Below, one piece after another: positions 1-8,459 of a DNA stretch of 12,158 bases (position 1 is its first letter; each line of letters starts with the position of its first letter). Below the pieces are notes generated by a model that was not told where the DNA came from, searched no databases, and saw only the letters and a list, made by a program, of their open reading frames with translations. Made by a program: the position numbers and the translations under genes. This stretch comes from Jimgerdemannia flammicorona (Eukaryota > Mucoromycota > Endogonomycetes > Endogonales > Endogonaceae), in the NCBI GenBank assembly GCA_003990745.1, contig RBNI01005761.1, forward strand, positions 1 through 12,158, written 5' to 3'.

Positions 1-401
1 TGAAGCTTGTCCCACTTGTTGCAGGTGTGGAGGTCAAATTGTCCTTGTACGTCAGGTTCAATTCTCTCCAGATTGTCAGATGGTTCAGAATAAATTCCAG
101 TTCAGAGGTTGGGCTTTATACCAACTTGTAGGAATTCGCAGAAGGGTTTGTAGTGGGGTGAGGAAGCATCTTGAAGCAGAATTAGATTGTAAACCGCTGC
201 TACTAAGTTGTAAGAGGGTTGCTTTTTAGGATAACCGTTACGTAGTTCTGGAAGGGTTTTCTGGAAGTTCTAGATATTCTGGAAGACTGTTTTCTTATGG
301 TCAAGATCAATTTCATATGGAGTACGTCCTCTATGCTTATTGATTTCAAGATCGGGTTGACGTCTCAACCAAAGTCCTTTTCTTGAACTAGTTCTGGATG
401 T
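1..401 (-). pseudogene. Leader ORF (gag N-terminal region) starting inside the LTR, element A
   Basis: On the minus strand one frame is open from about 401 to the window edge except for two stops: TAG in ...FQNI*NFQ... and TGA after ...GIKPNL. It passes through the LTR end at 209 without interruption; PSYNLVAAVYNLILLQDASS straddles the border. C shows the same frame over the U5 part without indels and has CAG (Q) where A has TAG, while A has CAG where C has TAG. The ancestral frame was therefore open there. Translation would begin in R/U5, as Ty1 TYA does in its delta LTR. The true start codon is not clear: the ATG-like codon in MENPEH (B 3500-3502) is in another frame. No domain is recognised. 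Confidence 0.5.
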
Positions 402-567
402 TCAGGATTTTCCGTATTTCAGGAAGTTCAAGAAACTAAGACCAGCTTAGTTGAATTGGCGTATCGCTGCAGACAATACCCAATTAGGAAATTTCGTGAC
501 GGGGTTAGGAGTAGGACCTAATGGGGAGCGGATTTACTTAAGAGTGGTTTGTGGGTTATTAAATAGG

Positions 568-573
568 TTTATT
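568..573 (-). terminator. AATAAA polyadenylation signal of LTR A
   Basis: AATAAA on the minus strand lies about 120 bp downstream of the TATA box and is conserved in B and C at the same place. It fits the R-region poly(A) signal of an LTR. Confidence 0.5.
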
Positions 574-690
574 TGCTATTCATGATATTGCTATACTAGG
601 AGTAGTTGTGTGAAGGAATATTGTGGGGAAGGGCTCAGGAGTTGTGTTCGGATTGTTCAGGTCTGAGATTCTGAGGTCTGGGGGTGAGGG

Positions 691-698
691 TATTTATA
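691..698 (-). promoter_or_regulatory. TATA box of LTR A
   Basis: The minus strand reads AGTATAAATACC, identical to the motif at the same LTR position in B (3210) and C (11879). It points leftward, into element A. The predicted start of R is roughly 25-35 bp downstream, near 660. Confidence 0.6.
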
Positions 699-752
699 CT
701 AGTGAGGGGCTATCTGGACTATGCTAAATATGAGTGTAGCACTAAGTGCTTT

Positions 753-846
753 GCTGAGTCGGAATGCAGTCATGTAGTACAAGTGTGATCTGACATATCA
801 AGAGATCATCTGACTGCTGAGTCAGTTCACAGTCATGTCGTACAAG
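753..846 (-). repeat. U3 direct repeat, two 31-bp units at 63-bp spacing
   Basis: Plus-strand 753-783 and 816-846 both begin GCTGAGTC and end CAGTCATGT-N-GTACAAG, with about 25 of 31 positions identical. The second unit holds a perfect TGAGTCA (818-824). They sit 60-150 bp upstream of the TATA box, where LTR enhancers usually lie. Confidence 0.55.
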
Positions 847-886
847 GCTAATCTAACTATACTATGACTGCTAGGCTATTTATAGT

Positions 887-2110
887 TTAGGCACTGTCTG
901 GATAGTCTTCGATGATATCACCATCGATAGCTTCATCTCTGATGAAGTAGTCATCTAGGAAAAGTGGTTTGCGGATTACTTCTCCTTGTTCACTCAGATA
1001 ATAATACATTGGAACTTCATCTCCATCCCACAGGATAGCATCATCTGTCTCATATACTGGATAAGGTGTTGGTAGACGAAGAAATGGTGCATCATTTTCG
1101 CTTTCATTGGATTCACTGTCTGCATATCTTCTGTAGGTTACAGCACTATGAGTTGCGGGGTTGTAGTATGCTGGCGGCTGTGGTTCATGTCACTCGTACT
1201 CAGGTGGTGGAGTGGTTGGTTCAATCTCGAGGGTTGTCTGAAGGTACAGGTTGTGTTCTCCGGTCTCTTCATTGTAGTTGAAGTAATCGGGGGTAAATGC
1301 AGGTTGGTATTCGTGCCAGTGGTCATTGTCCCAATAAGTCTCATATGTGGTTATGAACTGTTGTAAGTTCATTGGCAGAGTTGGTGGTGTGATCAGAGTT
1401 GGAAGAGATCCTTGGCTTGAGGTCATGTTGGCGTCAGAAGGATCATTGTCTTCTGCTTTGTCTTTGTTGAAGTTGATTATATCGTAGATATCCTTCATGG
1501 CGTATCCAACTTGGGGCATTTGCAGGATGTGATCGTTGGGGTGCGGGAAAGTTCTGTCTGTGGTTTCAACATACTCAAGATACTTGTGGTTGAGTTCTTG
1601 TATTATGTCGTCGATTTGGCCATAGGACAGGGTAGCAACCATTTCGCTGGTAGTAACTTAGAGGCAGGGAATAAAGGTGCTATACTCATAAAAGAGCTCT
1701 TGGTGTTTGCAGGCAATGAGCTTCTGGTGTTGAGACATCTGAGTAATGTCTGTATCATGGTGGTGTTCAACCATGTCTTCCAGGAGGCAGCCGATCTAGT
1801 AGTAGCTTGAGATTTGTCCAATCCGGTGGGCCTCATTAAGCATGTTCAGGGCATTCCATCAGGCTTCCATGAAGTAGAGAGGTGCTTGGCTGTAGATATT
1901 CATGAGGGGCAGAGGGGGTGTGGCTCGGTTGACAATGGCATTCCAAATGTCAGCATGGATGCGGTTGTAGATCTCAGTAGTCATGTTTGTGTATTTGGAA
2001 GTTGTGGTTGTTATTGTTTTGGTTCTTCGTTTCAATGCATCTTGGGGCTGGGTATATATGCATTTGTTCTGGATTGGTAAGATTCCATTTGTGTGAATCT
2101 TGTGTTCCAT
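887..2110 (-). pseudogene. U3-encoded ORF, about 407 codons, function unknown
   Basis: A single minus-strand frame runs from ATG at 2110 (alternative ATG at 1984) to TAA at 887-889 with no frameshift. It is broken by four stops: TGA 1859-1861, TAG 1796-1798, TAA 1658-1660 and TGA 1190-1192. The longest open piece is 150 residues (1642-1190). The predicted protein is acidic toward the C-terminus and rich in Tyr, Thr, Pro, Asn and Asp; typical stretches are HWHEYQPAF and DNDHWHEY. I see no signal peptide, membrane span, Cys/His cluster or family I recognise. It lies wholly in U3, so it would be on the 3' end of the genomic RNA, downstream of pol. Element B carries the same frame split over its two LTR remnants, with the same four stop positions, so the frame may have been defective in a common ancestor. 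A set of shorter ORFs is the alternative. Confidence 0.55.
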
Positions 2111-2165
2111 GACTTGGTATTGACTCAGCTTTGTACACTGTGACTTCTGTTTGACTCAGCTTCGT
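2105..2165 (-). repeat. Short tandem repeat near the LTR 5' end with two TGACTCA sites
   Basis: Two units of about 30 bp, each with GCTGAGTCAA followed by AAGTCA on the minus strand, place TGACTCA at 2121-2127 and 2152-2158. The same pair is in B's 3' LTR (TGAGTCA at 10302 and 10333). The units lie just upstream of the U3 ORF. Confidence 0.5.
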
Positions 2166-2266
2166 GATCTTGCAGGTGATTTCCAGATTTGTTTGGAGGT
2201 TGCGTGTGATTTCCGTGGCTTGGAGGTTGTGCGCTTACACCCTGCCTCTGAGTTACTACTGCCAAA

Positions 2267-3020
2267 ATGTTTGCTACCCTGTCCTATAGCCAAATAGATG
2301 ATACATATGATATAAGAACTTAACCACAAGTACCTCGAGTACATCCAGACCACAGACAGAACCTTCTCACACCCTGATGACCATATCCTGCAAATGCCTC
2401 AAGTTGGATATGCTATGAAGGATGTCTATGATATAATCTGATTTGACAAAGATGAAGACAATAATCCCTCTGATGCCAACATGACCTCAAGCCAAGAATC
2501 TCTGCCAACTCTGATCACACCACCAATCTTACTGATGAATTTGCAACAGTTCATAACCACCTACAAGACCTATTGGGACAATGATCACTGGCATGAGTAC
2601 CAACCTGCATTCACCTTCAACTATTTCAACTATAATGAAGAGACTGGAGAACACAACCTGTACCTTCAGACAACCCTTGAGATCAAATCAACCACTCCAC
2701 TACTTAAGTATGAATGACATAAACCACAGCCACTAGCTTACTACAACCCTGCAACTCATAGTACCATAACCTATAGAAGGTATGCAGACAGTAAATCTGA
2801 TGAAAGCAAAGATGATGCACCACTCCTTCACTCACCAACACCTTACCTAGCATATGAGACAGATGATACTATTCTGTAGGATAGTGATGAAGTCTCAATA
2901 TATTATTACCTCAGCAAACAAGGAGAGTTAATCTGTAAACAACTCTTCCTAGATGACTACTTCATCAGAGATGATATCATTGATGGTGATGTCATTGAAG
3001 ACTACTCAGATAGTATTTAA
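2267..3020 (+). pseudogene. 3' part of the U3 ORF in element B's 5' LTR
   Basis: This is homologous to A's U3 frame from MVATLSYGQ onward; B reads MFATLSYSQ. A net +4 insertion near 2300 shifts the frame, after which one frame continues to TAA at 3018-3020. The longest open piece is 2481-2717 (78 residues), with about a dozen replacements relative to A. It keeps the TGA after ...KYE that A also has (2715-2717) and adds further stops (for example TAG after DDTIL). The N-terminal part was separated from it by the insertion of A. No function is recognised. Confidence 0.5.
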
Positions 3021-3083
3021 ACCTACAAATAGCTTAGTAGGCATAGCATAGTTAGATTAGTCTTATATGATGTGACTGTGAAC

Positions 3084-3090
3084 TGACTCA
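3084..3090 (+). promoter_or_regulatory. TGACTCA (Gcn4/AP-1-like) site in U3 of LTR B
   Basis: A perfect TGACTCA lies about 120 bp upstream of the TATA box and is conserved in A (818-824) and C (12006-12012). In yeast and other fungi this core is bound by Gcn4/CPC-1-type bZIP proteins. Use here is inferred only from sequence and position. Confidence 0.35.
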
Positions 3091-3209
3091 GCAATCAGAT
3101 GATCTCTTGATATGTCAGATCACACTTGTACTATGTGACTGCATTCCAACTCAACAAGGTACTAAGTGCTACATTTATATCTAGCATAGTCTAGATAGCC
3201 CCTTACTAG

Positions 3210-3217
3210 TATAAATA
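3210..3217 (+). promoter_or_regulatory. TATA box of LTR B
   Basis: TATAAATA in ACTAGTATAAATACC is conserved in all three LTRs. It would drive rightward transcription into the internal region. Confidence 0.6.
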
Positions 3218-3341
3218 CCCCCTCTTCCAGACCTCAGAATCTCAGACTTGAAGACTTGAACAATCCAAACACAACTCCTGAGTACTTCTCCACAGTATCC
3301 CTTCACACAACTACTCCTAGTTAACAATATCATAAATAGCA

Positions 3342-3347
3342 AATAAA
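3342..3347 (+). terminator. AATAAA polyadenylation signal of LTR B
   Basis: AATAAA in GCAAATAAATC lies about 130 bp downstream of the TATA box and matches A and C. Confidence 0.5.
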
Positions 3348-3533
3348 TCTATTTAATAACCCACAAATCACTCTTAAGTAAATCTACTCTCTGTTAGGTC
3401 CCACTCCTAACCCTATTATGAAATTTCCTAATTGAATATTGTCTGCAGCAATACACCAATTCAACTAAACTGGTCTTAGTCTTTTGAACTTCCTGAAATA
3501 TGGAAAATCCTGAACATCTAGAACTAGTCCGAA

Positions 3534-4455
3534 AAAGGACTTTGGTTGAGATGTTAACTCGAACTTGAAATCAATAAGCATAGAGAATGTACTCTATATA
3601 AAATTGATCTTGACCCTAAGAAAATAGTCTTCCAGAATATCCAGAACTTCCAGAAACTCTTTCAGAACTACATAATGGTTACCCTAACAAGTAACTCTCT
3701 TACAACTTAGTAGCAGCAGTTTACAATCTAATTCTACTTCAAGATGCTTCCTCACTCTACTACAAAACCCTCTGAGAATTCCTACAAGTTGGTAATAAGC
3801 CCAACCTCTGAACTGGAATTTATCCTGAACCATCTGACAATTTGGAGAGAATTGAACCTAACATACAAGGATAATTTGACCTCTACACCTATAACAAGTG
3901 GGACAAACTTCATTCAAAGAAAGAAGTACTCTGATTAAATCAGCAGATAGGTGAAACTCTATTTACCGAACTTCTTGCTCTATACTCTATAAGTTAAGAT
4001 GAAGAAGGTTTTATAGAAGTCTTCTTTACTCTTCTCAACAAGAGTTTTGTCAGCTCCACAAATCTGAGTGATCTAAGACAACCAGCAGCAGTCTTTCTAG
4101 CCTTAGTTCCTCACAAAGCCCAAGCCTCTGTAGCCAAGTGGCTCAACTCTACTGACTTTCACCATACCAGGACCAAGACTATATTATACTACTGATTCCA
4201 AAACAGTAAGGTCTGCCATATTCTTAAGGAAGAAGTAAGAGAAACCCTTTGCCAATAACCTGACCCTGAACCTGAAACCAATACTGAACCAGAACTTGAC
4301 TTTGAATTAAGTCCATCTGAAATCAGATATACAACTGATTCTGTCTACTTTGATGCTAAGCAAACCCAATTACACAGAGATTAAACCAAAGAGGAGGAAG
4401 AGTATCCAGTGAATTCAATCTCAGATATACTACTAAAGGAGATGCACCTCCATCA
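3534..4455 (+). pseudogene. Leader ORF (gag N-terminal region) of element B
   Basis: It begins in U5 as KGLWLRC with the same frame as A. A 1-nt deletion relative to A near 3655 shifts it, and it then stays in one frame to about 4455, crossing the LTR end at 3704. Visible pieces include TYNKWDKLH, FIEVFFTLLNKSFVSS, DLRQPAAVFLALVPHKAQAS and an acidic/proline stretch (PDPEPETNTEPELDFE, about 4260-4310). There are about ten stops. It overlaps the gag frame between about 4360 and 4455, with gag in the -1 frame. It could be the matrix-like N-terminal portion of Gag or a separate protein; I recognise no domain. Confidence 0.5.
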
Positions 4456-5760
4456 GGACAGAATACACCTACACAGTAACAGACAGCTATCTATCGAGCC
4501 CTTACTCCAGACCCACAACTATTACTCCAGCAACTTACACAGATCCAAAGAACACTCTCACACTCTGCACCAATACCTCAAGTAGTACCAGTAACACCAC
4601 TACCAGCAGTCCAACCACCTCCAGTAAACAATATGGCGAATCAACAGATTCTGGACCTCACAGCTCAGATAGCAATAATGGTAGCAACTATTACTGCCCT
4701 AGCTGAACAGACCTGACCTACCAAAAATTGGAGCCTACCTACCTTCAATGGTACTGCACAAGAAGTCCAAAGCTTCATTAGTATAGTTGACACCAACTTT
4801 GAAGCCAATCAATGGACTAATGAGTGAGTTGCAGACTACCTTCTGACAAACAATTAAGACCATGCTCTGGAACAACTCTTTGCTACCACTACAGCCTATG
4901 TTCACTAAGTTGTTACATCCTTCTGAGAACCTGCCAAAGAATAGTGGTGAACTCTTTCTAAAAAACCCCTCACATAGAACACCTGATCTATAGTAGTTGC
5001 TCAAAATGCAGCAAACAATATCCCAGAATATGGAGCCCATCCTACAGCCCCTGGACTCAAACAACTCATGATTGCTCAATACTATAGTGAAACCATGATT
5101 GCCAAGTCTTGAGTAAAACTCCACAATCTCAATTTTGATATATATGGCAAGGAAGAATTTGAAACCTTCTGTACAAAACTCGAGTTACTCCTGAACACTA
5201 TTGGTCTAGGATATATTGCCAATGATGAAGCATGAAATAGTACAAGAGCAGACCACCTATTTGATGCACTACCTGAATGGCTTACAAGAAAAATCTGAGA
5301 ACAAGAATGCCCAGTTAGTTGTGACCACTAACAATGGTACCTGATAAGAATCAAGACTATGGTTAAGTGAATTCTAACAGCTAGACCAATTCTGCCCCAA
5401 TGATAATTCAATAACAAGGAAAAGACTTGGACCAAGAAAGAAGAACCTAAGTATGAAGCATTCTGAGCTCCCTCAACATCCACCTCATAGACACCCAGAA
5501 ATCATGAACCCACTCAGCCAAGTACCTTCAAGAAACTCACTGAAGGAGAAAGAAATGAACTTCGAAGAAGTGGAGCATGCTTCTATTGCTAAAAGACAAG
5601 ATACATAGCCAGTGCCTACCCCAACCAAAAGTCCCAAACAGCAATATGAGCAACTGTTACTACTCTGCACCACCTCAATAACCTGACTACCAGAATACTG
5701 AACTTTGTCAAGTTAAGGCAAACTGCCAAGGCCCCAACCAAAGAAAGCCAAAAGGTAGCT
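4360..5760 (+). pseudogene. gag: gag: capsid region and CCHC zinc knuckle
   Basis: The frame is open from 4360. The first ATG is 4633 (MANQQILDL), but proline-rich sequence (VPVTPLPAVQPPPVNN) precedes it in frame, so the start may lie earlier. The capsid-type core reads LPTFNGTAQEVQSFI and FEANQWTNE, typical of Ty3/gypsy Gag, and later LFDALPEWLTRKI. The nucleocapsid knuckle at 5578-5619 keeps C-x2-C, but Tyr stands at the expected His (5602-5604, TAC for CAC) and at the last Cys (5617-5619, TAC for TGC), and a TAA lies between. More than a dozen in-frame stops occur, yet I see no frameshift from here to the protease. Gag would assemble the particle and bind RNA; this copy cannot. Confidence 0.75.
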
Positions 5761-6108
5761 AGATATGACCTGTATGTAGCTGAAGAAGCTATAGTTTCCA
5801 ACCAAGAAGTCAAGCAAGTCTATATAGGAATCAGCATCCAAATCCCTGAAGGATATATTGGAAGAATATGCTATTGCAGCAGTCTAGCATTGAAAGGACT
5901 CTTAGTAGAAGGAGGAGTCATTGATAAAGATTATACAGGCAAAATTATTGTCCTCATCCAAAACCATAGTTGGATACCCTTCAAGATCTCTATTGATTTT
6001 TGCATTGCCCAGATCCTATTTGAGAAAATCAAGTCAACTCTGACAGTCAAGAAAGTCCCTGAACTACTACCCACCATCTGAGGATCCAAAGGATTTGGCT
6101 TATCAAAC
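5761..6108 (+). pseudogene. dUTPase domain between nucleocapsid and protease
   Basis: In the gag frame, all five trimeric-dUTPase motifs appear in order. Motif 1 is YDLYVAEE (metal-binding Asp at 5767-5769). GISIQIPEG leads into motif 2, CYCSSLALKG. Motif 3 is GVIDKDYTGK (catalytic Asp 5923-5925, Tyr 5932-5934). Motif 4 is CIAQIL, and motif 5 is GSKGFGLS (6082-6105). Such enzymes hydrolyse dUTP to dUMP and limit uracil incorporation during reverse transcription. Damage: motif 2 has Cys (TGC, 5875-5877) where Arg is expected and Ser for Gly, motif 4 lacks its GDR, and the Arg before motif 5 is TGA (6079-6081). Most of these are single C-to-T or G-to-A changes. The placement matches betaretroviruses rather than lentiviruses, where dUTPase lies inside pol. 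The motif order makes the family call firm. Confidence 0.85.
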
Positions 6109-6675
6109 AAGGCCCCAGCCCAATTTACCATGAGCAAAGAAGAACAATTCTACAAGAAAATTGAAGATGGATATATACCAAGTGGCCGATGTCCCTATGA
6201 CATTGGAATGTACTCTTTTCAAATAATTGATGATTGCTTCTCTTGTGTCAATGAACTGGCTCAAAGAAGAACCAAGAGAAAGAAAGCTCCTACAACTGAA
6301 ATCACCACTATTGAATTAGACAAACTGCTTACACTTCAAGCTTTTGTCAACCAAGCACCTGTCAAGATTATGATAGACAGTAGTGCCTCAGGCAACTTCA
6401 TCAATGAAGAAACAGCCAACAGACTTAAGGTCTTCACCTCTCTGGTACAACAACCTCAAGCAGTTGCTACAGCTGATGGAACCTTCTATATCATTAGCAA
6501 GGAAGTCTGCAATCTACCCTTCTGAATTGGTAACTACCAAATATATGTTACCCTCCAGATCGTACCACTTCCTGACAATGAAATCATCCTTGGAACCCTA
6601 TGGTTGAAATAAGAAAACCCCATGATTGATTGGGTAAACCATTCTCTGACCATCAAGAAAGATGCCACAACTTCA
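6109..6675 (+). pseudogene. Aspartic protease (retropepsin) region
   Basis: It continues the gag-dUTPase frame after a basic linker (RRTKRKKAP). The active site reads MIDSSASGNFI at about 6370-6402, where the family has D-S/T-G; the Gly codon has become AGT (Ser), a G-to-A change. Downstream, EIILGTLWLK and MIDW match the conserved end of Ty3/gypsy proteases (ILG..WL..... IDW). TGA at 6523-6525 and TAA at 6610-6612 interrupt it. The protease would cleave Gag and Pol. After about 6675 the coding signal moves to the -1 frame. Confidence 0.75.
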
Positions 6676-6689
6676 AACTGCAAGGTAAA

Positions 6690-7850
6690 AAGGACCCACT
6701 CAGCTCCAGTAACCCTGGACCAAAGATCACCCACATCAACAAGCTACAGCTTAAGAAATTGGCCAAGAAATGTCCTCTCTTTGCTATCTCCATCCAGACA
6801 TCCAAAGGAGAACCTGAGAACTCTGAAGAAGACTTTTCCAAAGTTGACAGCTGTGTTAGACCCCTACTCTAGAAATTTTGAGACATATTCCCAAAGAAAC
6901 TTCTGAAAGGCCTACCTCCTAAACAAGTAGTAGACTATACCATCAAGACCATTCCAGATACCAAGCCAGCCTTTAAGTCAATCTACCATATGTCTCTAAG
7001 AGAAATTGATGCACTCAAGAAAGAAATTGATGAACGCTTAGAACAAGAATTCATCAGACCCAGTGTATCTCTCTATGGTGCACTAGACCTCTTTGTTGTG
7101 AAAAAAGGAGGAGACCTATGAATATGTATTAATTACCAAGACCTCAATGAACAGACCATCAAGAACTGTTGCCCACTATCCAGAATCAATGAAATATTCA
7201 ATAGGCTTACCAACCCACAATTCATGAGCTCTTTTGACCTATGAAATGGTTACTGGCAAATTGCCATAAAAGAAGACATCTATAAGACAGCCTTCTGAAC
7301 TCACTATGGACACTTTGAGTTCCTGATTATGCCTTTTGGCTTAACTAATGCTCTTGCAACCTTCCAGACCCTGATGAATACTATCCTATACCTATACCTG
7401 GACAAATTCATTGTTGTCTACACCAATGACATTCTAGTCTTCAGCAAAACTCTGGAGAAACATCTTGAATACCTTGAACTAGTGCTACTGAAACTCCAAG
7501 AAAACTAACTCTTTGCAAAACTTAGTAAATGTAAATTTCTTCTAAAAGAAATTCAATTCCTTGGACATATTGTTATACCAAATGGAATCAAAGTAGACCT
7601 CAGCAAAATCTCTGCAATCAAGGATTAGCCTAGACTCAAGAAGCTGAAAGACCTCCAGTCATTCCTGGGATTAGCAAACTATTACAGATAATTTGTTGCC
7701 AACTTTGCCAAGATCACTACTGCCCTTACCTAAGTGACTAAGTACAGCAAGAAAGAAGAACAGCCCTGAACTATAAAATAAGAAAAAGACTTCAACAATC
7801 TTGTAAATTGGGGACCTGAGCAAGATACTGCCTTTCAAGCACTAAAGGAT
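6690..7850 (+). pseudogene. pol: pol: reverse transcriptase
   Basis: The frame differs from gag-pro by -1. The order is PGPKITHINKLQLKK, the RT entry [63 protein letters not shown] and [10 protein letters not shown]. Connection motifs follow ([24 protein letters not shown]). In the YxDD box (7419-7430) the first Asp is Asn (AAT, from GAT by G-to-A), which removes catalysis. Stops fall where relatives carry Arg, Gln or Trp: TGA before ICINY, in FDL*NG and in AF*THY, TAA after QEN, TAG in KD*PR. No indels are seen from 6690 to 9761, so the copy was inactivated by substitutions rather than frameshifts. Confidence 0.85.
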
Positions 7851-8250
7851 GCCTTGATAACCACTCCAGTACTTCAAGCAGCAAACCCTGCCCTACTATA
7901 CAAAGTTACTACTGATGCCTCTGACCTAGCCCTTGGAGCAGTACTCATGCAAGAAGGACACTCTGTAGCCTATCACTCTCAAAAGTTCAATAATGCTGAA
8001 ATCAACTATGTAACTCATGAGAAGGAAATATTAATCATCATAAATACCCTGATCAAATAGTGACCATATCTAGAAGGAGCACACTTCACCATATTGACTG
8101 ACCACAAGTCATTAGTCAACATCAAGACCCAGGCTACTCTTTTCCAAAAGCAAGCCAGATAGATGAAAGTTCTTACCAACTTTGACTATGAAATCCAGTA
8201 TCACTCTAGTAAGGAAAATATTATTACCAATGCAATCTCCAGACCACCAA
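7851..8250 (+). pseudogene. pol: RNase H
   Basis: In frame with RT. VTTDASDLALGAVLMQ holds the first catalytic Asp (7914-7916), YVTHEKEIL the Glu (about 8019-8027) and ILTDHKSL the second Asp (8100-8102). The end motif FDYEIQYHSSKENIITNAIS corresponds to the usual YHPGKxNxxADALSR, with Ala-Asp degraded to Thr-Asn. The tandem TAG TGA at 8058-8063 and a TAG after QAR interrupt it. It would degrade the RNA strand of the RNA-DNA hybrid. Confidence 0.8.
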
Positions 8251-8459
8251 TTGAAGAAGTTATCCAAACCCTCATCTTGATTATAAACACTATCATGGAA
8301 CAAATTATCACAGTATGTGCTGATGATAAAGAAGCTCAAGTACTCCAAGAAATTCTAAGTAAAGATGATACTGACAAGCACACCCAGTATCATCAATACC
8401 AACTGAAAGATAATATAATCTACTATAAGGACAGATTGTATGTTCCAAATAACCAAGAC

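Larger units (their letters stand above)
1..2239 (-). mobile_element. Element A: 5' end of a Ty3/gypsy element, minus strand
   Basis: Read on the minus strand, this segment starts at 2239 with TGTAAGCGC, which matches the first bases of element B's 3' LTR (TGTAAGTGC at 10189). It then runs through a complete LTR to CTTACA (complement of 209-214) and on into the internal leader ORF until the window edge. It ends flush against B's truncated 5' LTR at 2239/2240, as expected if A inserted into that LTR. It keeps many CpG sites and far fewer stops than B, so it is a younger copy. The rest of the element should lie left of position 1. Confidence 0.85.
209..2239 (-). repeat. Complete 2,031-bp LTR of element A
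   Basis: The ends are a perfect 6-bp inverted pair, TGTAAG...CTTACA. The same ends occur independently in other copies: TGTAAG after a polypurine tract at 10189, and CTTACA at 3699-3704 in B and at the exact left border of C (11402). The LTR contains a TATA box (691-698), an AATAAA signal (568-573), U3 direct repeats and a long sense-strand reading frame (2110-887). From the TATA box, U3 is about 1.57 kb, R is about 0.1 kb and U5 is about 0.35 kb. The R borders are inferred, not seen. Confidence 0.85.
2240..3704 (+). repeat. 5' LTR of element B, 5'-truncated
   Basis: It aligns collinearly with A's LTR 1669-209 in inverse orientation and ends with CTTACA at 3699-3704. It starts abruptly at CCCTGCC, the equivalent of A 1669, exactly where A's LTR terminus abuts. 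It includes a TATA box, an AATAAA signal and the 3' two thirds of the U3 ORF. Confidence 0.8.

Noticed and set aside
495..836. A short 340-bp LTR around the TATA box with GTGAC...GTCAC ends.
   Set aside because: The flanks on both sides are conserved in all copies, and the polypurine tract, A's border and C's border all place the LTR ends at TGTAAG...CTTACA.
887..2110. U3 ORF as an env-like gene.
   Set aside because: No signal peptide, hydrophobic span or Cys pattern; it also lies inside the LTR rather than between pol and the LTR.
4735..5124. Minus-strand 129-residue ORF within gag.
   Set aside because: It is the reverse of the gag frame; the plus strand shows the known Gag, knuckle and dUTPase order.
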